DNA of 64,000 nt from assembly GCF_023898315.1 (NCBI RefSeq), contig NC_064621.1, forward strand, positions 542,087,383 to 542,151,382. Direction: 5' to 3'. The position numbers were made by a program, and so were the translations under genes. Positions 54,924 through 64,000 of this stretch are shown here, piece after piece. This DNA comes from Schistocerca nitens (Eukaryota; Arthropoda; Insecta; Orthoptera; Acrididae). The notes beneath the pieces were generated by a model. That model made no database searches. It was not told the DNA's origin and saw only the letters and a program-made list of their open reading frames with translations. Within the stretch, counting starts at the first letter, position 1. The number at the start of each line of letters is the position of its first letter.

Positions 54924-55292
54924 ATACAAAATTTTGAAAAACACAGCCCTCAGTCGCGAACACAATTAATTTGTGACCTATGTTTCGGTGTCACAAGGGA
55001 CACCTTCTTCGGACAAAATTAAAACTAAATGTTACAGCATAACGTACCAAAAAATACGAAAGCTGCGGTCATAGCTGACAGCGTCAGATAGAATTAAAGT
55101 AAAATGCAACAGAGGCGCAAGCCAGTAGGGGCTGCCATGTCTCCTCTGCTACAGTCAACACAAAACTTCACTGTTATGCTGTAACATTTAGTTTTAATTT
55201 TGACCGAAGAAGGTGTCCCTTGTGACACCGAAACCTAGGTCACAAATTAATTGTGTTCGCTACTGAGGGCCGTGTTTTTCAAAATTTTGTAT
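54924..55292. repeat. Foldback element 5 with the clearest hammerhead-like arms
   Basis: Arms of about 125 bp (54924-55048 and 55168-55292) start ATACAAAATTTTGAAAAACA and are nearly perfect complements. The left arm on the minus strand gives UUUGU, CCGAAGA, hairpin GGUGUC/GACACC, GAAAC, AUAGG, UC, ACAAA; the UUUGU and ACAAA pair fully. The right arm on the plus strand (55197-55245) has the same order with palindrome CCUAGG. It was inserted in the R1 leader, where ATGCCAGGATAA is repeated around it (54874 and 55291). Confidence 0.92.
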
Positions 55293-56000
55293 GCCAGGAT
55301 AACACAGTACCTGGAGTCCAATGTAAACAAGTGGTAAGATAAGCCAGGCTGCGATCCTGGCAATAAAAATGAACTTGCTTCTTGGCCTGTTGCTTACGCA
55401 AAGCTCAAGGAGCGAGTAGAGGAACTCGAGAAACAAAATGAAAGGCTGCGCAAGCAGCCAGTCAAATCATGGGCAGGAGTGGGCGCTCAAGCGGCACCCA
55501 AACCTCAGACGACCACAGAAACTACAGTCAAGGTGTCACAGAGACCGAGTACGGCTGTCTTCTTGAGACCCCTGCCCTGTCAGGACACCAAAAAGGTTAA
55601 AAGGTTCAGGAAATCTTTACGACAATGATAAACCCAGCTAAGGAGAAAATAAGAGTCAAAAAAGTTAAAGCAACAAAATATGTTGTTATAGTAGACGTTG
55701 CAACAGAAGAAGATAAAAATAAAGATACTAAACAACTAAAAACTTTGCATAGCTGTTAAATGCGAAACACCGAAAAATAAGGATCCCCTTGTAATAATGT
55801 ATGAAATTCCAGTCACCTTGGACCATAGTGAGATATGTCAAACTTTAAGGTCGCAAAATTTTGACGATATGAGCACCGAAGATTTTAGGAAAGCATTCGA
55901 GTTAAGGTTCAAAACCGGGCCTAGAGGGCGAGACGTGGTACAGCACGTTGCTGAAGTTTCAGGAAAAATGTGGAGAAAGCGTACAGCTACGGGCAAAATA

Positions 56001-57425
56001 TACACTCCTGGAAATTGAAATAAGAACACCGTGAATTCATTGTCCCAGGAAGGGGAAACTTTATTGACACATTCCTGGGGTCAGATACATCACATGATCA
56101 CACTGACAGAACCACAGGCACATAGACACAGGCAACAGAGCATGCACAATGTCGGCACTAGTACAGTGTATATCCACCTTTCGCAGCAATGCAGGCTGCT
56201 ATTCTCCCATGGAGACGATCGTAGAGATGCTGGATGTAGTCCTGTGGAACGGCTTCCCATGCCATTTCCACCTGGCGCCTCAGTTGGACCAGCGTTCGTG
56301 CTGGACGTGCAGACCGCGTGAGACGACGCTTCATCCAGTCCCAAACATGCTCAATGGGGGACAGATCCGGAGATCTTGCTGGCCAGGGTAGTTGACTTAC
56401 ACCTTCTAGAGCACGTTGGGTGGCACGGGATACATGCGGACGTGCATTGTCCTGTTGGAACAGCAAGTTCCCTTGCCGGTCTAGGAATGGTAGAACGATG
56501 GGTTCGATGACGGTTTGGATGTACCGTGCACTATTCAGTGTCCCCTCGACGATCACCAGTGGTGTACGGCCAGTGTAGGAGATCGCTCCCCACACCATGA
56601 TGCCGGGTGTTGGCCCTGTGTGCCTCGGTCGTATGCAGTCCTGATTGTGGCGCTCACCTGCACGGCGCCAAACACGCATACGACCATCATTGGCACCAAG
56701 GCAGAAGCGACTCTCATCGCTGAAGACGACACGTCTCCATTCGTCCCTCCATTCACGCCTGTCGCGACACCACTGGAGGCGGGCTGCACGATGTTGGGGC
56801 GTGAGCGGAAGACGGCCTAACGGTGTGCGGGACCGTAGCCCAGCTTCATGGAGACGGTTGCGAATGGTCCTCGCCGATACCCCAGGAGCAACAGTGTCCC
56901 TAATTTGCTGGGAAGTGGCGGTGCGGTCCCCTACGGCACTGCGTAGGATCCTACGGTCTTGGCGTGCATCCGTGCGTCGCTGCGGTCCGGTCCCAGGTCG
57001 ACGGGCACGTGCACCTTCCGCCGACCACTGGCGACAACATCGATGTACTGTGGAGACCTCACGCCCCACGTGTTGAGCAATTCGGCGGTACGTCCACCCG
57101 GCCTCCCGCATGCCCACTATACGCCCTCGCTCAAAGTCCGTCAACTGCACATACGGTTCACGTCCACGCTGTCGCGGCATGCTACCAGTGTTAAAGACTG
57201 CGATGGAGCTCCGTATGCCACGGCAAACTGGCTGACACTGACGGCGGCGGTGCACAAATGCTGCGCAGCTAGCGCCATTCGACGTCCAACACCGCGGTTC
57301 CTGGTGTGTCCGCTGTGCCGTGCGTGTGATCATTGCTTGTACAGCCCTCTCGCAGTGTCCGGAGCAAGTATGGTGGGTCTGACACACCGGTGTCAATGTG
57401 TTCTTTTTTCCATTTCCAGGAGTGT
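56001..57425 (-). mobile_element. Tc1-like element, apparently intact
   Basis: Inverted ends TACACTCCTGGAAATTGAAA (56001) and its complement (57406-57425, TTCCATTTCCAGGAGTGTA) flank an unbroken transposase frame. Target TA is duplicated at 55999-56000 and at the right end. Length is about 1425 bp, usual for Tc1 elements. It sits in a decayed R1 gag, so the insertion is young relative to its host. Confidence 0.95.
56158..57180 (-). CDS. Tc1-like transposase, 340 residues, no visible break
   Basis: ATG at 57180 gives MPRQRGREPYVQLTDFERGR and the frame runs to TAG at 56158. The frame is open further upstream (to 57444), but that part is terminal-repeat and leader sequence and not protein. In order: a paired-like DNA-binding region with two helix-turn-helix parts (about residues 10-60 and 75-120), VFSDESRFCL with the first Asp (about 153), IMVWGAISYTGRTPLV, FQQDNARPHV with the second Asp (about 248) and SPIEHVWDWM with the Glu (about 281). 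I count 32 residues between the last two, two fewer than classic DD34E. The C-terminus GRIAACIAAKGGYTLY matches full-length relatives. It excises and reinserts its own element at TA. Catalytic residues all look present; activity is an inference. Confidence 0.93.
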   Translation of the reverse strand: MPRQRGREPYVQLTDFERGRIVGMREAGWTYRRIAQHVGREVSTVHRCCRQWSAEGARARRPGTGPQRRTDARQDRRILRSAVGDRTATSQQIRDTVAPGVSARTIRNRLHEAGLRSRTPLGRLPLTPQHRAARLQWCRDRREWRDEWRRVVFSDESRFCLGANDGRMRVWRRAGERHNQDCIRPRHTGPTPGIMVWGAISYTGRTPLVIVEGTLNSARYIQTVIEPIVLPFLDRQGNLLFQQDNARPHVSRATQRALEGVSQLPWPARSPDLSPIEHVWDWMKRRLTRSARPARTLVQLRRQVEMAWEAVPQDYIQHLYDRLHGRIAACIAAKGGYTLY

Positions 57426-57694
57426 ACATTGGATTCCATGCCATAAATGTGCGAGACTATTTGGTGGTGCCTCGCTGCCACAATTGTGGAGACCTGCATG
57501 ACATACGTAAGTTGTACTGTGATCAGAAGCCGGCTTGCTCCAGGTGTGGAGCGGAGGGCCATAAAAGAAAAACTGTACCAAACCTGATCTCTGCATGCCC
57601 TGTACGATGAGGGGCAAGAAGACATGTAAGGCCACTGGAAGATACTGCCCCAAGTACAGGATGCTGGAGGAGAGGTTTATGTCTAGAACTGATT

Positions 57695-58447
57695 ATGGCT
57701 GAGGACACAACGCACAGGATTGCAAAGAGAAAATCCGCATGCAAAATGAGAAGGGATGCGGAATGGGATGCAAGGTTTAAGCAATTCTTAAGAAATGTCG
57801 CAGAAGGCCGAGCACGAAGTGTGGAAGTGGTGGACGCTTGCGTTCAGACTGACCCTAGTGAACGAGAGGACGCTCCTCTCCCTATTGCTGCGGCTACAGA
57901 TTGCCAGAAGATTAGGCAAGTCTGGCGTCCTGTTGTAGTGGGCCGACCGGTGTTTGTACAGGAGAACACTGCACCAGAACAACCAGTACACGTTAGTGCT
58001 GTTAGTACCACGAATGTCAACACAACACCAAGTCAACCAGCAGTTAGGTGGTTGGAAGTAGATCCCATCAGAATCTATCCTAATCTCGAATACTCTGTGC
58101 AGTTATCCCGCTTGGAGGAGCCGGCTGTCCTGACCACAACACTAAGACTCGCGGTGCGTGTAGGACATAAGTATGGGTGTAAAGTCATCTTTCCGGCCAT
58201 GGAGACTGTTGACAGGATGCAGTTGAAGACAATGAATCTCCTCACTGACTTCGGTTCCCTGCCTGACCTGGTGAAGAAGGTTTCCGAGAGATGTAACGAA
58301 TCATGTGATCTAGATGAAATTTATAATCAGTCAGTCCTGTCTAATGGAAGAATGACATTTGACTGGAGAACAAACTTTCCAGAAGCGTACATACGCATTT
58401 TCCATGACAATAGGAATACAGATAGGACAGCTAAGCACACACGATAG
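57695..58447 (+). CDS. Unidentified 250-codon middle frame of the R1 element
   Basis: ATG at 57695 overlaps the ORF1 stop (ATGGCTGA), and the frame runs unbroken to 58445-58447, overlapping the start of the endonuclease frame by about 50 bases. R1-group LINEs normally have two frames, so a separate 250-residue product is unexpected. The product has a basic N-terminus (KRKSACKMRRDAEWDARFKQ), a Pro/Thr/Val-rich middle (about 50-120) and a mixed C-terminus (ETVDRMQLKTMNLLTDFGSL). I recognise no domain. It is the longest unbroken frame in an element whose other frames have many stops. It could instead be an N-terminal extension of ORF2 separated by one frameshift. Confidence 0.6.
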   Translation: MAEDTTHRIAKRKSACKMRRDAEWDARFKQFLRNVAEGRARSVEVVDACVQTDPSEREDAPLPIAAATDCQKIRQVWRPVVVGRPVFVQENTAPEQPVHVSAVSTTNVNTTPSQPAVRWLEVDPIRIYPNLEYSVQLSRLEEPAVLTTTLRLAVRVGHKYGCKVIFPAMETVDRMQLKTMNLLTDFGSLPDLVKKVSERCNESCDLDEIYNQSVLSNGRMTFDWRTNFPEAYIRIFHDNRNTDRTAKHTR

Positions 58448-61202
58448 TAGGCTGGTGATACAGGAGCTTCGGAGGGTGGTAGAGGAGATGAGCCTTGACG
58501 TGCTCTGTCTTCACGAGCCGTGCTCTCTTGCGGGCAAGACAGCATTTGCTGCCGTTAACTGGCAAGCGGTAAGCTTCAGGAATGACCCGAAAAATCTTGG
58601 TAGTAAATACAGCTCTGATAATTACAGTATTATCACACTTGTCAGATGATCACTGCAAGGTCGTAGAGGTCCAGTCGCCGGTAGGGATCAAATATCTAGT
58701 CAACATGTACTTTCAGTACGGAACTGACATAAATGTATACCTTGATCAACTGGTACAAGTAACCACGGCTCTGAGGGGCACAAGATTTTTGTGGTCCCGG
58801 ATGTAAACGCCCTGTAGCACAGTGGCACTTGGGATGAAAGAGGTGGGAAAATGGAGGAAACTATCATGGTCCTACAGCTCCTCATCGCCTATAGGGCAGG
58901 AAACCCCTCCACCTACACTGGTGGAGGAGGTGGGGCACCATCATTGACATAACGTTAATGTCACCAAATGCAGCTGGAAATGTTAAGAACTGGATGGTCA
59001 GGAACAGGGTCACAAAAAGCGACCGTAATTTAATCACTTTCACGCTTTCTGACAGAGACTGCCTCTGGGACATAGGGTGGGAAGCGCAGACAAATTATGA
59101 AAAACAAATTGGGAACGTCTAGCGAGAGAGTTTGGCGCCCCGACATGGCCGGAAGGTGACGAGGACGTCAACAGACACGCCGTAGAACCGGCGAGTGCAC
59201 TCAGCAGGGCGCTAAGGGCAGCCGTCCCAACCAGGAGGAGTGCCGTTGTGGCCTCTCCGTCGCCGTGGTCAGCAGAACTATGGCAGATGCGTCAGTCTGT
59301 CTGGAGGACGAGGGGGTATTACCAGCGAAGTGTCGTCTGGGAAGAAAAACAGCGACGGTTAGAAATATACCGAGAAGCTAAGGAGCAGTTCCAGTAGGAG
59401 CTGAGGACAGTTAGGCTCAAAATCTGGGAGAGGTATGTGTTGAGCCAATTGGCTATTGATCCCTGGGGAGTAACTTACAAGCTTATGAGGGAAAAATTCC
59501 GGTCACCTATGGGGCTGTTCACTGTCTGGGACGGGAACCGGATGACGGGATTCTGGCAGGATACTGCTGAGGTCCTCCTCTGATCCCTGCTCCCTGACGA
59601 CAACGAGCGTGAGGATACAGAGGAGCAACACCTAATTAGGCAATCAGAGACAATATGCGGACGACACCATAGTGTACCCGTTCTCTGAGGAAGGGGTGGC
59701 TGCTCACATAAAATCTTTTAAGAGAGCCAAGGCCCCAGGACCAGACGGCATTGTGGTGGTACAATACCTCGATCCTCAACTGGTGGCACCACTAACAAGG
59801 ATATACAATGAGGCATTACGACTAAGGATGTTTCCCTCCATCTGGAAGCAGGCCAATGTTGTCATTATCAAGAAGAGCCATGATAAGGACGCGAAACAAG
59901 TTAAACGCTGCAGGCCGATTTTGGAACTGCTTGGTAAATTGCTAGAGCGGTTGCTGGCTGACAGATTGACAGCACGCCGAGTATTGTGTGGGATGAGCGA
60001 CAAGCAATTCGACTTTCGGTGTGAGCGATCTGGGTGTGAAGCAATTGCCCCACACAAATAAACAGATGGTGTCATGGTAGACATCAGTGGCGCCTTTGAC
60101 AACCTGTGGTGACCTTCGTTCTTCTCTTGCTTGCGGGAGGAAGAGTGTCCAGGGCCGCTATGTGGCTGTCTTAGGAGCTATTGTATGGGAAGGGAGGTCT
60201 GGCTATCGTCCCCCAGAGGGACTGTTGGCAAAAGAATCACGAAGCGGTGACAACAGGGCTTGATCCTAGGCCACTCTTTTGGGATATAACCATGGAGCCT
60301 CTTCTGGACAGCTTGGAGAGCAGATAAAATGTGCTACAGGCGATAGCCTACGTGGACGACCTCCTCCTGCTGGTAGGCGGCTGCAAGAGAACCCAGGGTA
60401 GAGAGGGTAATGACCATCTTAACACAACGACGCCAAAAAACCAAAATGAGAGTAGCACGCAACAAGTCTACCTACTTGTTACCGAAGGGCCAGATAGCCA
60501 GGAATCCGACAGTTGTAATCGAGGGCTCACCAGTTATTCAGCGACGAGAGACCTGATACTTGAGTGTTGTCATTGATGAAAAATGGAGTTTCGCCCAGCA
60601 TATCGACACAGTGACCCAGAGGTCGTTAGAAGCACTAAATAACGTAACTGCGATTGGATATAAAGGGTTCTACCTACCTGCGGAGTTAATTAAGTTGTAC
60701 CACAACACCATTCTATCCTCCATAGTGGGTTATGGGTCACGAGTTCTGGCACACAGGCTCACTAGGGTCATGCCTGCCACGACCGTGAGGACGGTGAAGT
60801 GTAACTTGTTCTTGCGTTCAGTTGGGGCGGCAATGCTGGTATGTATGGGGCTTTGTCTCTTGGACATAAAAATAAGGGAACAGGGAGCATGGTGCTGGGT
60901 TAAGAAAGGCAACTTCGATAAGACTTTACAAATTTTGGGAGTTCGCGTTGGGGATCTAAACAAGGGAGGAAGAACTTTGGTAAGAATAATGGGACAACGA
61001 AGATAATGGACGAATGACTCACCAACTGCTACCTAATATCAGAGAACGATTACGACTCAAACATTTTAAGCCAAGTAAAGGGCTACTGCAGTTCCTCATG
61101 GGGCATGAACCGTACCCGACATATCTTTGCCGGATCGGGAAGCAGGCTACCCCCTCGTGTGACTGTAGCGCTGAGGAAGGCACTCCAGACCACGTCCCCT
61201 GA
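58399..61202 (+). pseudogene. R1 ORF2: endonuclease and reverse transcriptase
   Basis: The endonuclease starts near 58405 with IGQLSTHDSRLVIQELRRVV and LDVLCLHEP (normally VQEP). Later endonuclease blocks are in broken frames. The reverse transcriptase reads KAPGPDGIVV near 59730, FPSIWKQANVVIIKK near 59830, LGKLLERLLADRLT, DISGAFDNL near 60083 (motif A), and AYVDDLLLLVGG near 60344, the catalytic YVDD. From 60560 to 61202 the C-terminus reads LSVVIDEKWSFAQHI, GLLQFLMGHEPYPTYLCRIG and the zinc-like CDCSAEEGTPDHV. There are numerous frameshifts and stops. Confidence 0.87.
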
Positions 61203-61910
61203 TTGACGATATGGCCGCCAAATTCAGACGAGAATTACCGAACAAAGACACTTACCACCTGATAAGAGACCAAAATACCCTTAGAACTATCGATAGTCTC
61301 GCCAGCGAGGTCTCATCAAAGGTCCTGCGAGAATACAGAAGGGAGAACCAGTAATTGGTAGGAGGTAGCATAACATCCCCCGCACCTATCCCATTGTGCC
61401 AAGGCGAGGAATGGACGATCGCCGTGACGGTCGGGAATCGCCATGTTCTGGAATAGGGGGAAGGTGCGACACTCAACCAGACTTGACCTTGCACGCCGAT
61501 TATGACCAGTAGTAGTTCAGTTTTTTAAGTAAGGTGTAGTTTTTCTGCAATTTAAATGTACTACCTGCAGCGATTTCAAGTCATGGCGAGCCTGTTGCCA
61601 GGGGCATGCCCACTGCGAATAGCTCGGTGGGCATGGCCAGACAAAAGTAGGTTTATACATCTTCTGGCACACCTGTAACGCTGCAAGAGTGTAGCTTGGT
61701 AGGGTAGTTACTACAGTAAACCTAGTAGTAAAAATGTTGTTGCCCATAGATTAGCTTTATTTCCTGTAGCAGTACAGAAGCTAACATTTGTTGTAATGGT
61801 TAATACACTGCTAACAACAGCACTGTAAAAAATACGATCCACTAATGTGTTAGGTGGTGGGTTAATGTCGTATTGATAATATTGTTATTGAAATAAAGAA
61901 TTAAAAAAAT
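61203..61910 (+). other. R1 3' UTR with polyadenylation signal
   Basis: Non-coding after the ORF2 end. GAAATAAAG at 61890 is a polyadenylation-type signal, followed by an A-rich end near 61910 where a different SINE begins. The limit between LINE tail and SINE tail is unclear. Confidence 0.65.
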
Positions 61911-61911
61911 T

Positions 61912-62089
61912 GAAGATGGAGGGAGGAGAAAGGAAAGTAAAGGGAAGAGACTATTGAGATCAGCTGCATCAGGAATTTGTGCAGAGTCAACGGCGACGTG
62001 TGAAAAACGTCTGCCACACTGGGATTCGAACCCAGGATCTCCTGATTACTAGGCAGGTGCGTTAACCACTGCGCCACCCAGACGCAGTG
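61912..62089 (-). mobile_element. tRNA-Thr-derived SINE (family G)
   Basis: On the minus strand (62085 to 62007) GGGTGGCGCAGTGGTTAACG, an anticodon-loop-like CTAGTAA (anticodon AGU, Thr) and a perfect T arm CTGGG/TTCGAAT/CCCAG give a strong tRNA likeness. The acceptor stem pairs only with extra bases, so it is not a working tRNA gene. The body continues to about 61912 and ends in T-rich sequence. Confidence 0.82.
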
Positions 62090-62803
62090 TTTATTGGAGC
62101 TGCATGGAGTATATCAGCACATCTCTCTGCCAACCCACATTACTACCCAGGGCCACCTATCCATGCTTCTAGTGCTGGAAGTGTCGAAAATGATGCTCGG
62201 CACGCCTTCAATGCAGTTCTTTTGATTTAAGCAGAGGGGCTGCATCCTTAAGGGAATAGCAATCGATCATGAAAGAAAGGAATTAGAAAGGAATTGGCTG
62301 TGGCTTATAGCAAGGGACCATTTGCCTAAATGGAAAAGAGAAAACGACAGAAAACCATTTTCAAGTTTACCAGCTGATGATTTCAAACCACCTAGCCTCC
62401 CAAATCCAGGGACTGTTACCTCAGTGGCTCAAAACACAGAGCTACCCCACGTTGGTGTAGAATTTGGAAAAAACTGGGTGTTGTACATTGTTTTAAAATA
62501 AGATAAAACGCATCAGAATAAAATATTGAATCCTGACATTTCATGTTTTTCCTTTAATTGTGCACGTTCAGTCATTTTATAGTGCACGAATTCATACGTA
62601 TTTTAAGATTTAACTGTGCAGGGAATTCGTGGCTTCACTAACTTTAGTATTAAAGGAGTGTAAACAGATTTTGGACAAAAGGGGGAGACATGAATGCAGC
62701 CTACTAAAAAAAAATCTTTTAGAGACGAACGAACTATAGAATGTGCTGTCATCACATACCTCATGCGCTCTCCACAACCCCCTACCCATCTTTCCGTCAC
62801 GGG
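62090..62803. other. Unassigned sequence
   Basis: No gene or repeat family recognised. It may be intron of a gene lying to the right. Confidence 0.4.
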
Positions 62804-62990
62804 CCCGGCCATCCTGATTTAGGTTTTCTGTGATTTCCCTAAATCGCTCCAGGCAAATGCTTGGATGGTTCCTTTGAAAGGGCACGGCCGACTTCCTTCC
62901 CTTTCCTTCCCTAATCTGATGAGACCGATGACCTCACAGTTTGATCTCTTCCCCCAAACAATCCAACCCAACCCATCTTTCCGTACTGAA
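62804..62990 (+). mobile_element. SINE family F, head missing
   Basis: CGGCCATCCTGATTTAGGTT at 62807 through AATCGCTCCAGGCAAATGC and GATGAGACCGATGACCTCAC to an A/C-rich tail near 62990 matches the body at 52041-52278. The tRNA head is absent, so it is 5' truncated. No target duplication is seen. Confidence 0.85.
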
Positions 62991-63866
62991 ACTAGTTTAC
63001 GTAATTGAGTACCGCCAGAGTGACATCATGCCATTTGGGCGATATTTTTATTGATCAGGGAGGTTTTTGGGCGACACACACAAACCCAAGTGGATTTTCA
63101 TGCAATAATTTTAATTTTATGTAATTTGTGATGATATTTACCGCACCGCTGCCTTGTGAGACAGTAAAATGTTGCAACCTCAGAGTTCTACCAGCCTGCA
63201 AATAGCAACTGTAGTGTTAAAATTAAACTGGTATCGATAGGTAATTAGGCTATTATAGTAGTGCATATGTATTTTTAAATTACCACAATGTTAGCTGACG
63301 AATCAAAATTGGTTTTCCTCTTCTTTCTTGTTACAAACTTACCCGTAAATAGAAACTATCATAACAGCACCGAGCACAAAAACATTAAACGGCAGAACTT
63401 ACATTAAAATCAGCTGTAAGTAAGCACTGAAGCAATTAACAAAACAACAACTGAGCTCAAGCAAGGCAAACAACTGGTCTTAGCTGGAATAGGGATTTGC
63501 AACAGTCAATACTGGTATAGTTGTATAGATAGTCCAAATCTACCATTGGCCTTGCTGACTATCGATTGTACGTATCCCTTTGTAGTCGTGTGACTGAAAA
63601 TCGAATTATCTTTCAATTACACTATATGCCAACTTGGTCGTGTGTAATTTCATTTAGGCCGGGGGAGGGGGGGGGGGGGCTGGACCCGCCTGGACTCTCC
63701 CTTTGGCTACCTCCTTGTCCAGGGTTAGAATTGCAGTTCCACTCGTCGCCACTGATTCTGCATGAAGTCCCGATGCAGCTGACACCAATAATTCCTCCCT
63801 CTTCCACTTTCAGTTTACATTATATGTATGACAGCTGTAGATACTACATTGTGTCTGTTCTTTCAG
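62991..63866. other. Probable intron sequence, G tract at 63660
   Basis: AT-rich with no coding signal. A purine/G stretch (GGGGGAGGGGGGGGGGGGCT) is at 63661. The right end (63838-63866) is a pyrimidine-rich tract, TTGTGTCTGTTCTTTCAG, that fits a splice acceptor. Confidence 0.4.
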
Positions 63867-64000
63867 GGATGTCCAAAAGAAAAGAAACCACGCACTCATA
63901 AAATTGATTCGCCTCGATGGGCAATGAATCCACCACCTTCAGTGCGGATGTACAATTATGCTCGGCGTCCTGCAGGAACCTCAAGTAGTGAGCATGGATC
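63867..64000 (+). CDS. Candidate internal exon of a host gene, cut by window end
   Basis: Right after the acceptor-like TCTGTTCTTTCAG the sequence is open in one frame for the last 134 bases (GCPKEKKPRTHKIDSPRWAM to ARRPAGTSSSEHGS), while the other two frames stop within 60 bases. The composition changes from AT-rich to balanced at the same point. It reads as a basic, Pro- and Ser-rich segment without a domain I know. No repeat family matches it. This is the only place in the window where I would look for a host protein-coding gene. Confidence 0.45.

Larger units (their letters stand above)
55380..57702 (+). pseudogene. R1 ORF1 (gag-like, zinc knuckles), split by Tc1
   Basis: The frame starts near 55380 with a coiled-coil-like run (KLKERVEELEKQNERLRKQ), then VLRPLP-type and NPAKEKIRVKKVK blocks in shifted frames, and from 55797 MYEIPVTLDHSEICQTLRSQ to RKRTATGKIY. 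It is interrupted by the Tc1 element at 56001 and resumes at 57426 with IGFHAINVRDYLVVPRCHNC. Three cysteine-rich knuckles follow: CHNCGDLH, CSRCGAEGHKRKNC and CMPCTMRGKKTC, the last ones after a frameshift near 57572. The stop TGA is at 57700. Such proteins bind the LINE RNA. Decayed here. Confidence 0.85.
53960..61910 (+). mobile_element. R1-type LINE, long, decayed, with three insertions
   Basis: Plus strand: a G-rich leader (about 53960-55330), ORF1 gag with zinc knuckles (55380-57702), a middle open frame (57695-58447), ORF2 with endonuclease and reverse transcriptase (58399-61202), and a 3' UTR ending in AATAAAG plus a short A-rich tail. The ATGGCTGA overlap of ORF1 stop and next start is typical of R1-group elements. 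It is interrupted by a SINE (54446), a foldback (54924) and a Tc1 element (56001). The 5' limit is uncertain. Confidence 0.85.

Noticed and set aside
57181-57444. N-terminal extension of the intact Tc1 transposase to 428 residues
   Set aside because: The extra 88 codons include the terminal repeat and non-coding leader. The family N-terminus starts at the ATG at 57180.
62007-62085. tRNA-Thr(AGU) gene on the minus strand
   Set aside because: T arm and anticodon loop look good, but the acceptor stem pairs only with extra bases and one anticodon-stem pair is mismatched. A SINE body follows.

Overview
The window looks like repeat-dominated nuclear DNA of an insect, most likely a grasshopper or locust (Schistocerca-like). 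This is an inference: the commonest repeat is a tRNA-headed SINE whose body reads CTCTGAGCACTATGGGACTT on one strand, a repeat I associate with orthopteran genomes. There are no operons, ribosome binding sites or bacterial genes. Almost everything recognisable is a transposable element or its relic. The only candidate host coding sequence is a partial exon at the extreme right end (63867-64000).

Layout. 1-4514: sparse, with a Tc1 relic, a 7-bp periodic array and a SINE. 4515-8673: two same-orientation Tc1 copies of one family with a long-TIR DDE element exactly between them, each of the last two carrying a SINE. 8712-12330: a nearly full-length but decayed RTE-type LINE on the minus strand. 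13287-13969 and 19990-20988: two copies of a CR1/L2-like LINE that ends in GATGTA repeats. 14300-15975 and 23310-28735: two diverged copies of an unidentified dispersed segment; the second is split by a Tc1 element and by a DDE transposon that itself holds two SINEs, one of which holds a foldback element (four nested levels). 21600-23281: a 5'-truncated RTE LINE with a 532-codon open frame and clean target duplications. 30001-35480: a Tc1 relic, a 5S-rRNA-derived SINE, and a decayed RTE LINE split by a Penelope-like element (PLE) with inverted long terminal arms. 37450-43722: more RTE, a giant hairpin, another 5S SINE, a foldback and another Tc1. 45155-50470: RNase H relic of a LINE, foldbacks, a second PLE relic, a mariner relic. 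50494-53949: a Tc1 copy, then a near-intact mariner-like element with ~170-bp TIRs and one in-frame stop. 53960-61910: a long R1-type LINE (gag, an extra 250-codon middle frame, endonuclease/RT) broken by a SINE, a foldback and an apparently intact Tc1 element. 61912-64000: SINEs and probable intron leading to the candidate exon.

Together the elements form a nesting record that lets relative ages be read: R1, RTE and the dispersed segment are old hosts; Tc1 and DDE elements sit in them; SINEs with 8-16 bp target duplications are mostly the youngest layer. The SINEs presumably depend on LINE machinery of the types present here.

The most interesting signal is that six structurally unrelated foldback repeats, one of them the Penelope-like element with a recognisable GIY-YIG endonuclease, carry in both arms the same architecture: a CUGAnGA-like core, a short hairpin, GAAA, a short palindrome, then UC. 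This is the layout of a minimal hammerhead ribozyme. Also notable are foldback elements with tRNA-like Pol III promoters in inverted orientation in both arms, SINEs that share one body but have swapped tRNA heads, and an unexplained intact middle frame in an otherwise decayed R1 element.
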